Source: Rhodospirillaceae bacterium
GTDB taxonomy: Bacteria > Pseudomonadota > Alphaproteobacteria > Thalassobaculales > Thalassobaculaceae
Reading direction: 5' to 3'
Length of the DNA: 64,000 nt
Assembly: GCA_018401495.1 (NCBI GenBank)
Contig: JAGYJX010000006.1
Coordinates: forward strand, 186,001 to 250,000
Shown here: one piece after another, positions 38,733 through 47,582 of the stretch
Layout of the letters: the number at the start of each line of letters is the position of its first letter
How positions within the stretch are numbered: the first letter of the stretch is position 1
Made by a program: the position numbers and the translations under genes
The notes under the pieces: generated by a model
Told to the model about the DNA's origin: nothing
The model's database searches: none
What the model saw: the letters and a program-made list of their open reading frames with translations, nothing else

Positions 38733-39813
38733 CGGCTTCCCCGACGACCGTCCCCTCGCGGTCCACGACCATCACCTCGACGGCGACCGGCGCCCCGTGC
38801 AGGGTCGCGGCGGCGGTCGCCAGCGCCAGCTCGGCGACCCTTCCGGCGATCGGGATGCCGGCCGCCGTGGCGCGGCCCAGCACCTCGGCCGCGGTGTTCG
38901 CCGTCCGAGCGGCCGCCACCAGGTCGGCGTCGCCGCCGAGATCGGCCAACCGGTCCGCCAGCCAGTCCAAATCGACCTGGCTGCGCCCGGAGTGCAGGTC
39001 GAGATGGCCCTGCGCCAGCTTGGTGAACTTGGCGAAGCCGCCGGCGAGGGTGAGGCGCGGCACCGGGTGGGCGCGCAGATACTTCAGCAGGCCGCCGGCG
39101 AAGTCGCCCATGTCGAGGTAGGCGCTGTCCGGCAGCGGGTGGCGGCGGGCGACCGCCGCCTCCGAGGTCGAGCCGGTGCAGCCGGCGACCCGCTCCAGCC
39201 CGGCGGCGCGCGCCACGTCGATGCCGCGGTGGATCGAGTGGATCCAGGCGGCGCAGGAGAACGGCACGACGATCCCGGTGGTGCCGAGGATCGACAGCCC
39301 GCCGAGGATCCCGAGCCGAGGGTTCCAGGTCTTCAGCGCGATCCCGGCGCCGCCGGGGATCGAGATCTCGATCACCACGTCGCCCGGCTCGCCGTGGGCG
39401 GCGGCGATTTCGGCGACGACCTCGGCCATCAGCCGGCGCGGCACCGGGTTGATCGCCGGCTCGCCCGGCGGCACCGGCAGGCCGGGCAGGGTGACCGTGC
39501 CGACGCCGTCGCCGGCCCGGAACGTCACGCCGGAGCCGGGCGGGCCGCGCCGGACCGTCGCGATCACGGTGGCGCCGTGGGTGACGTCCGGGTCGTCGCC
39601 GGCGTCCTTGACGATGCCCGCCAGCGCCCAGCCGTCGCCGGCCGCCTCCCGGGCCAGCGCGAACGCCGGCGCCTCGCCCTTCGGCAGGCGGATGGCGACC
39701 GGGTCGGGGAAGACACCGGTCAGCAGCGCGGTGTAGGCCGCCTTGGTCGCGGCCGTCGCGCAGGCGCCGGTCGTCCAACCGCGCCGAAGGGGACCGTCAG
39801 GTTTGCGGGCCAT
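38725..39813 (-). CDS. cbiD: Cobalt-precorrin-5B C1-methyltransferase
   Basis: 362-aa enzyme of the cobalt-dependent corrin pathway that methylates C1 during ring contraction steps. RRGWTTGACATAATKAAYTA near the N terminus is the CbiD signature. FSCAAWIHSIHRGIDVARA and GGFAKFTKLAQGHLDLHSG are further conserved blocks. ATG 39813. Its use in place of CobF points to the cobalt-first branch. A 70-bp divergent gap separates it from cobA. Confidence 0.95.
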   Translation of the reverse strand: MARKPDGPLRRGWTTGACATAATKAAYTALLTGVFPDPVAIRLPKGEAPAFALAREAAGDGWALAGIVKDAGDDPDVTHGATVIATVRRGPPGSGVTFRAGDGVGTVTLPGLPVPPGEPAINPVPRRLMAEVVAEIAAAHGEPGDVVIEISIPGGAGIALKTWNPRLGILGGLSILGTTGIVVPFSCAAWIHSIHRGIDVARAAGLERVAGCTGSTSEAAVARRHPLPDSAYLDMGDFAGGLLKYLRAHPVPRLTLAGGFAKFTKLAQGHLDLHSGRSQVDLDWLADRLADLGGDADLVAAARTANTAAEVLGRATAAGIPIAGRVAELALATAAATLHGAPVAVEVMVVDREGTVVGEAGG

Positions 39814-39883
39814 GGCGGATTTGTACCCCGGCCGGTCGCGCCGGGACTAGGCCCGGCGCGCCGCCGTCGGCTAGGTTGGGGGA

Positions 39884-40723
39884 ATGGAGCGCACACCCTA
39901 CACCCCGCCGGCGTTCGAGCCCGGCCATGTCTGGCTCTGCGGCGCCGGCCCGGGCGATCCCGGCCTGCTGACTCTGCACGCCCTGCACGCCCTGCAATCC
40001 GCCGACGTGGTGGTCTACGACGCGCTGGTCAGCGACGCCGTCCTCGGCCTGGCGGGGCCGCAGGCGACCTTCGAATACGCCGGCAAGCGTGGCGGCCGTC
40101 CCTCGCCGAAGCAGGCCGACATCTCGCTGCGGCTGGTGCAGCGGGCCCGCGAGGGCAAGCGGGTGCTGCGGCTGAAGGGCGGCGACCCGTTCGTGTTCGG
40201 GCGCGGCGGCGAGGAGGCCTTGAGCCTGGTGGCGGCCGGCGTGCCGTTCCGGATCGTGCCCGGCGTGACCGCCGGCATCGGCGGCCTCGCCTACGCCGGC
40301 ATTCCGGTCACCCACCGCGACACCAACCAGGCCGTCACCTTCGTGACCGGCCACGACGCCAGCGGCGACGTCACGGGCGTCGATTGGGCGGCGCTGGCCG
40401 GCGGGGCGCCGGTGCTGGTGATCTACATGGCGATGAAGCACCTGGCGACGATTGCCGAGCGGCTGGTGGCGGGCGGACGGCACGGCGACACCCCGGTGGC
40501 GATCGTCTCGAACGCCGCCCTGCCGGATCAGCGGGTGCTCGAGACCACCCTTGCCCGCGCGCCGGCCGACGCCGAGGGCGCCGGCATGGCGCCGCCCTGC
40601 GTCGTCGTGGTCGGCGAGGTGGCCCGCCTGCGCGCCGGGCTGGACTGGCTGGGGGCGCTGACCGACGGCAAGGTGCTGGTCGCCGACCCGCTCGGCCTCG
40701 GCCGGGAGCGGCGGACCGGGTGA
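39884..40723 (+). CDS. cobA: Uroporphyrinogen-III C-methyltransferase
   Basis: Makes precorrin-2 by SAM-dependent methylation at C2 and C7, the entry to corrin and siroheme. The 279-aa protein has VWLCGAGPGDPGLLTLHAL, VVVYDALVSDAVL, VLRLKGGDPFVFGRGGEEA and PGVTAGIGGLAYAGIPVTHR, all SUMT motifs. There is no CysG-type dehydrogenase extension. It overlaps cobB by 4 bp (GTGA). Confidence 0.95.
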   Translation: MERTPYTPPAFEPGHVWLCGAGPGDPGLLTLHALHALQSADVVVYDALVSDAVLGLAGPQATFEYAGKRGGRPSPKQADISLRLVQRAREGKRVLRLKGGDPFVFGRGGEEALSLVAAGVPFRIVPGVTAGIGGLAYAGIPVTHRDTNQAVTFVTGHDASGDVTGVDWAALAGGAPVLVIYMAMKHLATIAERLVAGGRHGDTPVAIVSNAALPDQRVLETTLARAPADAEGAGMAPPCVVVVGEVARLRAGLDWLGALTDGKVLVADPLGLGRERRTG

Positions 40724-42040
40724 GTCGTCCGGCACCCGGCATCGTGGTCGCCGCCCCGGCTTCAGGCGCCGGCAAGACCACGGTCGCGACCGCCCTGATG
40801 GCGGCCCTGGCGCGGCGCGGCCTGCGGGTGGCGCCGGCCAAGGTCGGCCCCGACTACATCGACCCGCGCTTCCACGAGGCGGCGGCCGGCCGGGCTTCGG
40901 TGAATCTCGACGGCTGGGCGATGCGGCCGGCCTGCCTCGACGGGCTGATCGCGGGGCGCGGTGACGCCGACGTGGTGGTGGTCGAGGGCGTCATGGGCCT
41001 GTTCGACGGCGCCCCGGCGCCGGGCGCGGTGGACGACGGATCGACCGCGGCGCTGGCCCGTCGGGCCGGCTGGCCGGTCCTGCTGGTCGTCGATGCCGCC
41101 CGCCAGGCCGGCTCGATCGCCGCGCTGGTGCACGGGTTCCGGAGCTTCGATCCCGCAGTCGCGGTCGCCGGGGTGATCCTCAACCGGGTCGGCACCGCCC
41201 GCCACGACGGCGCGCTCCGCCGGGCGCTGGCGCCGCTCGGCCTGCCGGTGGTCGGGGCGCTGCCGCGCGACGCCGCCATCGACCGGCCGTCGCGCCATCT
41301 CGGGCTGGTCCAGGCGGGGGAGGATCCCGGCCTCGGCGACTGGCTGGACCGGTTGGCGGCTGTAGCCGAGGCGCACATCGACCTCGACGCCGTGCTGGCG
41401 CTGGCCCGGCCGACGGTGATCGCCGGCGGTCAGGCCTCGCGGTTGCCGCCGCCGGGCGCGGAGGTCGCGGTGGCGCGCGACGACGCCTTCGCCTTCCTGT
41501 ACCCGCACCTGCTCGACGGCTGGAGGGACGCCGGGGCGGCGGTGACGTTCTTCTCGCCGCTCGCCGACCAGCCACCCGATGCCTCGGCGGATTGCGTCTA
41601 CCTGCCGGGCGGCTATCCCGAACTGCACGCCGGGCGGCTCGCCGCCGCCGGACGGTTCCGGGCCGGGTTGCACGCCGCCGCCGCCAGGGGGGCCTGGATC
41701 TACGGTGAGTGCGGTGGGTTCATGGCGCTCGGCGAGGTCCTGGTGGACGCCGCCGGAAACGCCCACCCGATGGCCGGATTGCTGCCGCTGACCACCCGGT
41801 TCGACGCCCGCCGCCTGCATCTTGGGTACCGCCGGATCACGGCACTGTCTGGAGACGCCGTTCGGGCCGGCCGGCGCGGACTTTCGCGGCCACGAATTCC
41901 ACTACTCCACAATCGGCGGGGAGGGTGATTGCGGGCGGCCGTTCCTGGCGGAGGACGCGACCGGTGCCGACCTTGGCGCGGTCGGCCTGTGCCATGGCCG
42001 GGTTCTGGGATCGTATCTCCACATCGTGGATCGGGCCTGA
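40720..42040 (+). CDS. cobB: Cobyrinate/hydrogenobyrinate a,c-diamide synthase, frameshifted
   Basis: ATP- and glutamine-dependent amidation of the corrin ring. GTG 40720 overlaps cobA. The N-terminal P-loop domain has VVAAPASGAGKTTVATALM and VVEGVMGLFDG. The C-terminal glutaminase has CVYLPGGYPELHAGRLA and YGECGGFMALGE, with the nucleophile cysteine. One surplus base near 41852 (tctgg) cuts the frame short. Repair gives ALSETPFGPAG...GHEFHYSTIGG and the end LGSYLHIVDRA at 42040 (about 439 aa, normal). Confidence 0.93.
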
Positions 42041-42074
42041 AACCGGACGCCCCTGGCGGAACGGAACGGGAAAA

Positions 42075-42090
42075 TTAACCAATCGTTAAC
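42075..42090 (+). promoter_or_regulatory. CtrA-like box TTAA-N7-TTAAC
   Basis: TTAACCAATCGTTAAC matches the alphaproteobacterial CtrA consensus TTAA-N7-TTAA(C) exactly. It lies in the 101-bp convergent gap between cobB and the acetyltransferase gene, where no promoter is expected, so it may be a chance match or have another role. Confidence 0.35.
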
Positions 42091-42141
42091 CAGATCCGAT
42101 CGTAAGGTGAACATTCCCGGGCACTTCCGGGCCGGCGGGGT

Positions 42142-42642
42142 TCACGGAGCGTTCCATTTCGGTGCCGCGTGCTCGTCGGCAAGCGCCTCGAAATCCTCGA
42201 GCACGACCGCAAAAGCGCGGGTTTCCAGATCGACCGACGCCAGCGTCCGATAGAACGCGTGCGCCGGGGCGTTGCGAGCCTGAGCGACCCACCAGACGTA
42301 GGTCCGCCCCCGGCTGCGGGCGTCGGCGGCGACCGCCGCGATCAGCCGGCGGCCGAGCCCCCTGCGGCGCGCCGACGGGCGGACGTAGAGGTCGGCCATG
42401 TAGACCCCGCGGGCCGCGTAGGAGGGTTCGTAGGCGTCGTAGAACAGCGCGTAGCCGAGCAGTCCGCCGGCGTCCTCCGCCAGCAGCACCGCGAACTCGG
42501 GTGCCGCGCCGAAGCCGTCGCGACGGATCGCGTCGGGGCTCAGGAACCCGACCGGGTCGCCGTGGGCCTCGTGGAACTCCTCGGCGAGCGCGGCGAGCCT
42601 GTCGGCGTCGTCCGGACCCGCCCGGCGGATCGAGACGGTCAC
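42142..42642 (-). CDS. GNAT-family N-acetyltransferase
   Basis: 166 aa from GTG 42642, overlapping the upstream acetyltransferase by 4 bp (GTGA). The acetyl-CoA loop is LYVRPSARRRGLGRRLIAAV (about residues 86-105) and the start IRRAGPDDADRLAALAEEFHEAHG is typical. The C terminus has AHAFYRTLASVDLETRAF. Substrate unknown. It forms a two-gene unit with the RimJ-like gene. Confidence 0.83.
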   Translation of the reverse strand: MTVSIRRAGPDDADRLAALAEEFHEAHGDPVGFLSPDAIRRDGFGAAPEFAVLLAEDAGGLLGYALFYDAYEPSYAARGVYMADLYVRPSARRRGLGRRLIAAVAADARSRGRTYVWWVAQARNAPAHAFYRTLASVDLETRAFAVVLEDFEALADEHAAPKWNAP

Positions 42643-43199
42643 GATGGAGTGCCCGGACCGGCGTCGATCGGCCAGTCCGTCGCCTCGATCGCGAACGCCC
42701 GGACGGTGAAGCCGTTGTAGGTGGTGTCGCCGGTGAAGCGCAGGCCGACGGCCTCCAGCACGCGGGCCGAGGCGGTGTTCTCCGGCACCACATACCCGAC
42801 GATCCGCTCCAGGCCCACGGTCTCGAAACCGAAGCGCAGGGCCGCGGCGGCGGCCTCGCGAGCGTAGCCCCGGCCCCAGAACCGCCGAGCCAGGGCGTAC
42901 AGCACCTCGACGTCGGAGGTCCGGTCCATGGCGGCGAGGCCGGCCTGGCCGACGAAGGCGCCGGTGCTGGCTTCCTCGATCGCCCACACCCCGTAGCCGC
43001 AGTCCCAGGCATCGTGGAACGCCGCCATCCGGGTGTTCGCGATCTGCTCGGCGAACGGGACCAGCGCCTCGCCCCCCGGCAGGTAGCGCACGACGTCGGG
43101 ATCGCCGCGCAGCGCCGCAAAGTCGGCGTGGTCGCCGGGTGCGAAGCCGCGCAAGATCAGCCGCTCGGTCCTGACGGTCGGGATGCGGGGCTCGCGCAT
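42639..43199 (-). CDS. RimJ/RimL-type GNAT acetyltransferase
   Basis: 186 aa from ATG 43199. TVRTERLILRGFAPGDHADF and YGVWAIEEASTGAFVGQAGL are typical of the RimJ/RimL-like group. RFWGRGYAREAAAAALRFGF is the acetyl-CoA loop and VPENTASARVLEAVGL the conserved C-terminal motif. Members acetylate protein N termini or small molecules. Divergent from the amidohydrolase gene at 43284. Confidence 0.85.
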   Translation of the reverse strand: MREPRIPTVRTERLILRGFAPGDHADFAALRGDPDVVRYLPGGEALVPFAEQIANTRMAAFHDAWDCGYGVWAIEEASTGAFVGQAGLAAMDRTSDVEVLYALARRFWGRGYAREAAAAALRFGFETVGLERIVGYVVPENTASARVLEAVGLRFTGDTTYNGFTVRAFAIEATDWPIDAGPGTPS

Positions 43200-43283
43200 C
43201 GCTCGTCTCGGGGTCTCGGGTTGCAGTGGGCCGCAGCCCGCTCGATACTCCGCTACTCGCCCGTCCGCAACCCGGAGTGCCCA

Positions 43284-44439
43284 ATGCCCATCGTCAACCG
43301 GATCGCCGAGTTCGCGCCCGAGATGACCGAGTGGCGGCGTGACCTGCACGCCCACCCGGAACTCGGCTTCCAGGAGACCCGCACCAGCGACGTGGTCGCC
43401 GCCAAGCTGGCGGAGTGGGGCATCGAGGTGCATCGCGGCCTGGCCGGCACCGGCGTCGTCGGCGTCCTCCGGTCGGGCGCCGGCGGCCGGGCGATCGGCC
43501 TGCGCGCGGACATGGACGCGCTGCCGATCCACGAGCGCACGGGCAAGCCCTACGCCTCCACCAACGACGGCGTGATGCACGCCTGCGGCCACGACGGCCA
43601 CACCACCATGCTGCTGGGCGCCGCCAAGTACCTGGCCGAGACCCGCAACTTCGACGGCACCGTCCGCTTCATCTTCCAGCCGGCCGAGGAGGGCATCGGC
43701 GGCGCCAGGCGCATGGTCGAGGAGGGGCTGTTCGAGCAGTTCCCGTGCGACCGCGTCTACGGCATGCACAACATGCCGGGCATCCCGGTCGGCGAGTTCG
43801 CGGTGGTCGAGGGCCCGGTGATGGCGGCCGGCGACACCTTCGAGATCCGCGTCCAGGGCCGCGGCAGCCACGCCGCCATGCCGGACCAGGGCATCGACCC
43901 TGTGATCGTCGGCTCCAACATCGTGATCGCGCTGCAGACCATCGCGAGCCGCAACATCAAGGCGCAGGACGCGCTGGTGGTGTCGGTCACCGAGTTCCAC
44001 GCCGGCGAGACCTTCAACGTGATCCCCGACAACGTCGTTCTGCGCGGCACCTGCCGGACCCTCGACCCGGCGATCCACGCCTCGCTGCCCGACCGCTTCC
44101 AGCGCATCGTCGACGGGGTGTGCGCGACCTACGGCGCCACCGCCGAGATCGACTACCGCCAGGTGTTCCCGGTGACCATGAACGCCGCCGAGCCGACCCG
44201 GATGGCGGCCGAGGCGGCGGGCGCGGTCGCCGCCAAGGTCGTCACCGACCGCCGGCCGCTGATGGGGTCGGAGGATTTCGCCTACATGCTGAACCGCGGT
44301 GCCCGGCTGCTACGTGTTTGCCGGCAACGGCGAGGGCGCCTCGGTGCACCATCCGGAGTACGACTTCAACGACGAGCTGCTGGCGCACGGCGCCAGCTAC
44401 TGGTCGACGCTGGTCGAGCGCGAGCTGAAGCGCGCCTGA
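43284..44439 (+). CDS. M20-family amidohydrolase (first of tandem pair), frameshifted
   Basis: Zinc/manganese-type M20D amidohydrolase (hippurate hydrolase/IAA-amino acid hydrolase group). EMTEWRRDLHAHPELGFQET, GLRADMDALPI, VMHACGHDGHTTMLLGAAKY with metal ligands C/H, FIFQPAEEGIGGA and YGMHNMPGIPVG are all conserved; the last metal histidine region is HHPEYDFND. One surplus base near 44298 (cgcggtgccc) breaks the frame; repair gives GCYVFAGNGEGASVHHPEYD and a stop at 44439 (about 384 aa). Substrate unknown. A close paralogue follows 20 bp downstream. Confidence 0.9.
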
Positions 44440-44459
44440 CCGGGCCGAGGGAGAACGCC

Positions 44460-45623
44460 ATGCCGATCGTCAACCGCATCGCCGAGCTCGCCGACGAGAT
44501 GACCGAGTGGCGGCGCGACCTGCACGCCCATCCCGAGCTCGGGTTCAAGGAGCACCGCACCAGCGACGCGGTCGCCGCCAAGCTGGCGGAGTGGGGCATC
44601 GAGGTGCATCGCGGCATCGCCGGCACCGGCCTGGTCGGCGTGCTGAAGGCCGGCAGCGGGGCGGCCACCATCGGCCTGCGCGCCGACATGGACGCCCTGC
44701 CGATCCTGGAGCGCGGCACCGGTCCGCGCGATCACCGCTCGACCAACGACGGCGTGATGCACGCCTGCGGCCACGACGGCCACACCACCATGCTGCTGGG
44801 TGCGGCCAAGTACCTGGCGGAGACCCGCAACTTCGACGGCACCGTCCACTTCATCTTCCAGCCGGCCGAAGAGGGCCTGGGCGGCGGCGACAAGATGGTC
44901 CAGGAGGGCCTGTTCGACCGCTTCCGCTGCGACACGGTCTGGGGCATGCACAACATCCCCGGCATTCCGGTCGGTCACTTCGCGGTGGCGCCGGGGCCGA
45001 TGATGGCCGCGCGCGACAACTTCATCATCGCCATCAAGGGCCGCGGCAGCCATGGCGCCATGCCGCACCAGGGCATCGACCCGGTGGTGGTCGGCGCGCA
45101 CCTGGTGATGGCCCTGCAGACCATCGCCTCACGCAACATCGAGGCCCAGGACGCGCTGGTGATCTCGGTCACCCAGTTCCACGCCGGTCATGCCTTCAAC
45201 GTGGTGCCGGACGCGATCGAGCTGCGCGGCACCTGCCGGGTGTTCGACCCGGCGATCCAGGCCAGCCTGCCCGGGCGCATCGAGCGGATCGTCGACGGGG
45301 TGTGCGCGACCTTCGGGGCGACCGGCACGCTGGAGTACCTGAAGGGCTACCCGGCGACCATCAACGACCCGGCGCAGGCGGCGGTCGCCGCCGAGGTCGC
45401 CGAGGCGCTGGCCGGGCCAGGGCGCGTCGACCGTGCGCCGAAGCCGGTGATGGGGGCGGAGGACTTCGCCTACATGCTGAACGTCCGGCCCGGCGCCTAC
45501 ATCTGGACCGGCAACGGCGACACCGCCGGCGTCCACCATCCCGACTACGACTTCAACGACGAGGCGCTGCCGCACGGCGCCAGCTTCTGGGCGAAGCTGG
45601 TCGAGGACCGCCTGCCTCGGTAA
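44460..45623 (+). CDS. M20-family amidohydrolase (second of tandem pair)
   Basis: 387-aa intact paralogue of the preceding gene, with the same opening MPIVNRIAEL and WRRDLHAHPELGFKEHRTSD, VMHACGHDGHTTMLLGAAKY, FIFQPAEEGLGGGDKM and GMHNIPGIPVGHF. The last metal histidine is in VHHPDYDFND. The loop after DALPI is two residues longer than in its neighbour (LERGTGPRDHRSTND). The ribosome site agggag precedes ATG 44460. Differences in the loop and in the middle domain suggest related but distinct substrates. Confidence 0.93.
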   Translation: MPIVNRIAELADEMTEWRRDLHAHPELGFKEHRTSDAVAAKLAEWGIEVHRGIAGTGLVGVLKAGSGAATIGLRADMDALPILERGTGPRDHRSTNDGVMHACGHDGHTTMLLGAAKYLAETRNFDGTVHFIFQPAEEGLGGGDKMVQEGLFDRFRCDTVWGMHNIPGIPVGHFAVAPGPMMAARDNFIIAIKGRGSHGAMPHQGIDPVVVGAHLVMALQTIASRNIEAQDALVISVTQFHAGHAFNVVPDAIELRGTCRVFDPAIQASLPGRIERIVDGVCATFGATGTLEYLKGYPATINDPAQAAVAAEVAEALAGPGRVDRAPKPVMGAEDFAYMLNVRPGAYIWTGNGDTAGVHHPDYDFNDEALPHGASFWAKLVEDRLPR

Positions 45624-45671
45624 CCGCCGGCCGCTCCTCGTGATTATAGCGGACGGCCGGTGCGCCGACGG

Positions 45672-45990
45672 AGCGGCGGGTGGGTTCCGGCTCTCCGCGA
45701 CGGTGTCGCTGCGGCCGGAATGACGACAATGGGGGGAGGTGGCGGCGCCGTGACGCGGCTGTCGAGGCCCATCGCGGCCGGCTTGCCCGCGACCACGGCT
45801 CCCACGGCGTACCGATCCGCCCACGGAGCGCATCGCCGCCGGCACCCATCTCTCCCCTATCGTCATTCCGGACGCCCACGCTGTGCGTGGGCGAGCCGGA
45901 AGCCACGGGGCGACGGGCGCTGGCGGCGAGGCCGGGGCGGCGAGAGGCGAGTCCGGCTCTCCGGGGCCCTCGGCGCGACGGTGGCTTGCC
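45672..45990. repeat. Degenerate intergenic palindromes of the 'cgtcattccgg' family
   Basis: The 384-bp gap after the amidohydrolases contains partial copies of the element seen at 14974-15236: ggagcggcgggtgggttccg to ggccggaatgacgacaa (45669-45729), and tcgtcattccggacgcccac onward (45861-45990) with the arms ggcgcgacggtggcttgccg. No gene is supported in the gap. Confidence 0.7.
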
Positions 45991-46007
45991 GATGGCGCCG
46001 CCGGCTC

Positions 46008-46919
46008 TCAATGCGGCGTGATGTCCGGCTTCTCGCCGACCCGGTGCGGCGGGTTGCGGTGTTCGATCTCGAGCAGCAGGGCGGTGTGGTCGTAACCGGT
46101 GACGCCGCGGTCGTGGAGCGCCTGGAACAGGCTGCGCGCCAGGTTGACGAACGGCAGGTCGAGGCCGCAGTCCGCCGCCGCCTCCACCACCGCGCTCAGA
46201 TCCTTCAGCATGTTGCGGATCTGGCCGCCCGGCATCCAGTTCCGGTCCAGGATCCGCTGGCCGTGTTCCTGCAGGATCCGGCTCTCCGAGAACCCGCCCC
46301 GCAGCGCCTCGCGCACTGCGGCCGGGTCGGCGCCGCCGGCCGCCGCCAGCAGCATCGCCTCGGACAGCCCGCCGACGCTGATTGCCACGATCGCCTGGTT
46401 GCACAACTTGGCAAGCTGGCCGGCGCCGTCCGGACCGACGCGGGTCGGCCGCCCCATGGCGGCCAGGACCGGGGTGGCGTCCACGAAGGTCTCCTTGTCG
46501 CCGCCGACCATGATCGCGAGGCTGGCGTCGGCGGCGCCGCGGGTGCCGCCCGACACCGGCGCGTCGAGGTGCCTGAGCCCCATGGCCGCGAGCCGCCGGG
46601 CGTGCTCCTTCTCGACCTTGGGCGGGATCGAGCTCATGTCGACGAAGATCGCTCTCGGCTGCATCGCCGCGGCCACGCCGCGGGCGAACAGCACGTCCTC
46701 GACCGCGTCGGCGTTGGTGACGATGGTGCAGACGATCTGAGCGTCGGCGACCGCCTCGGCGGCGGTCCCGGCCACCTTGACGCCGGCTCCGACCAGGCGG
46801 GCCGCCTTCTCCGGGGTCCGGTTCCAGACCGTTACCGGCAAGTCGGCGCGGGCGATGTTGGCGGCCATAGACGCCCCCATCAGGCCGGTGCCGAGGAAGG
46901 CGACTTGCGGCGACGGCAT
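46008..46919 (-). CDS. NAD(P)-dependent 3-hydroxyacid dehydrogenase (GarR/HIBADH family)
   Basis: 303-aa beta-hydroxyacid dehydrogenase. VAFLGTGLMGASMAANIARA is the nucleotide-binding motif, FVDMSSIPPKVEKEHARRL is typical of tartronate-semialdehyde reductases, HLDAPVSGGTRGAADASLAI is the substrate loop, and GAGQLAKLCNQAIVA contains the catalytic lysine. It lies 22 bp downstream of the dgoA-like gene on the same strand, so sugar-acid catabolism is the likely context. The exact substrate is inferred only. Confidence 0.9.
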   Translation of the reverse strand: MPSPQVAFLGTGLMGASMAANIARADLPVTVWNRTPEKAARLVGAGVKVAGTAAEAVADAQIVCTIVTNADAVEDVLFARGVAAAMQPRAIFVDMSSIPPKVEKEHARRLAAMGLRHLDAPVSGGTRGAADASLAIMVGGDKETFVDATPVLAAMGRPTRVGPDGAGQLAKLCNQAIVAISVGGLSEAMLLAAAGGADPAAVREALRGGFSESRILQEHGQRILDRNWMPGGQIRNMLKDLSAVVEAAADCGLDLPFVNLARSLFQALHDRGVTGYDHTALLLEIEHRNPPHRVGEKPDITPH

Positions 46920-46941
46920 TCAGGGCCTCCGACAGAGATGG

Positions 46942-47582
46942 TCACGCCGTCAGGGTGCCCTGCAGCGCCTCCATGGCTTGCCGGAACGCCAACGCCTTCT
47001 GGTGCACCGTAACAGGAGCGTCACCGGGTTTGTAGAGAGCCGATCCGAGGCCGAAGCCCGCGGCTCCCGCCTGCCAGTAGCCGGCCATGGTCTCCGGGCG
47101 GATTCCGCCGACCGGAAGGATCGGCACCGACGACGGCAGGACGGCGCGGAGGGCCTTCAGCACCACCGGCGGGAGGCCTTCGGCCGGGAACAGCTTCAGG
47201 GCGTCGGCGCCGGCCTCGAGCATCGCGAACGCCTCGGTCGGCGTGGCGAAGCCCGGCACCGCCAGCAGCCCGCCGGCCTTGGCCGCCCGCACCACACGGG
47301 GGTCGGCGTGCGGCGTGACGATCAGCCGGCCGCCGGCGCCGGCGACCTGCTCGACCGCCCCGGCGTCAGCACGGTGCCGGCACCAATCAGCGCCCTGTCG
47401 CCGAGCGCCGCCGCCAATCGGGCGATGCTGTCGAACGGCGACGGCGAATTGAGCGGAACCTCGACGATGGCGAAGCCTCCGGCGACCAGCGCCTCGCCGA
47501 TGTCGACGACTTCGTCGGGGGTCACGCCGCGCAGGATCGCGACCAGCGGCAGGCGCTCCATCCAGGGCGACAGGGTGGTCAC
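46942..47582 (-). CDS. dgoA: 2-dehydro-3-deoxy-6-phosphogalactonate aldolase, frameshifted
   Basis: Class I aldolase of the KDPG/KDPGal family, cleaving the keto-deoxy sugar acid phosphate to pyruvate and glyceraldehyde 3-phosphate. GTG 47582 overlaps dgoK by 4 bp. PLVAILRGVTPDEVVDIGEA, GFAIVEVPLNSPSPFDSI and LIGAGTVLT precede a one-base deletion in a G4 run (47358-47361). Repair gives EQVAGAGGRLIVTPHADPRV, then PGFATPTEAFAMLEAGADAL, LKLFPAEG with the Schiff-base lysine, and LPVGGIRPETM. Repaired length 213 aa is normal. The NSPSPF motif favours KDPGal over KDPG. Confidence 0.88.

Noticed and set aside
45624..46007. Coding sequence after the amidohydrolases
   Set aside because: Open frames cross degenerate palindromic repeats and are antisense to or overlapping the GarR-like gene.
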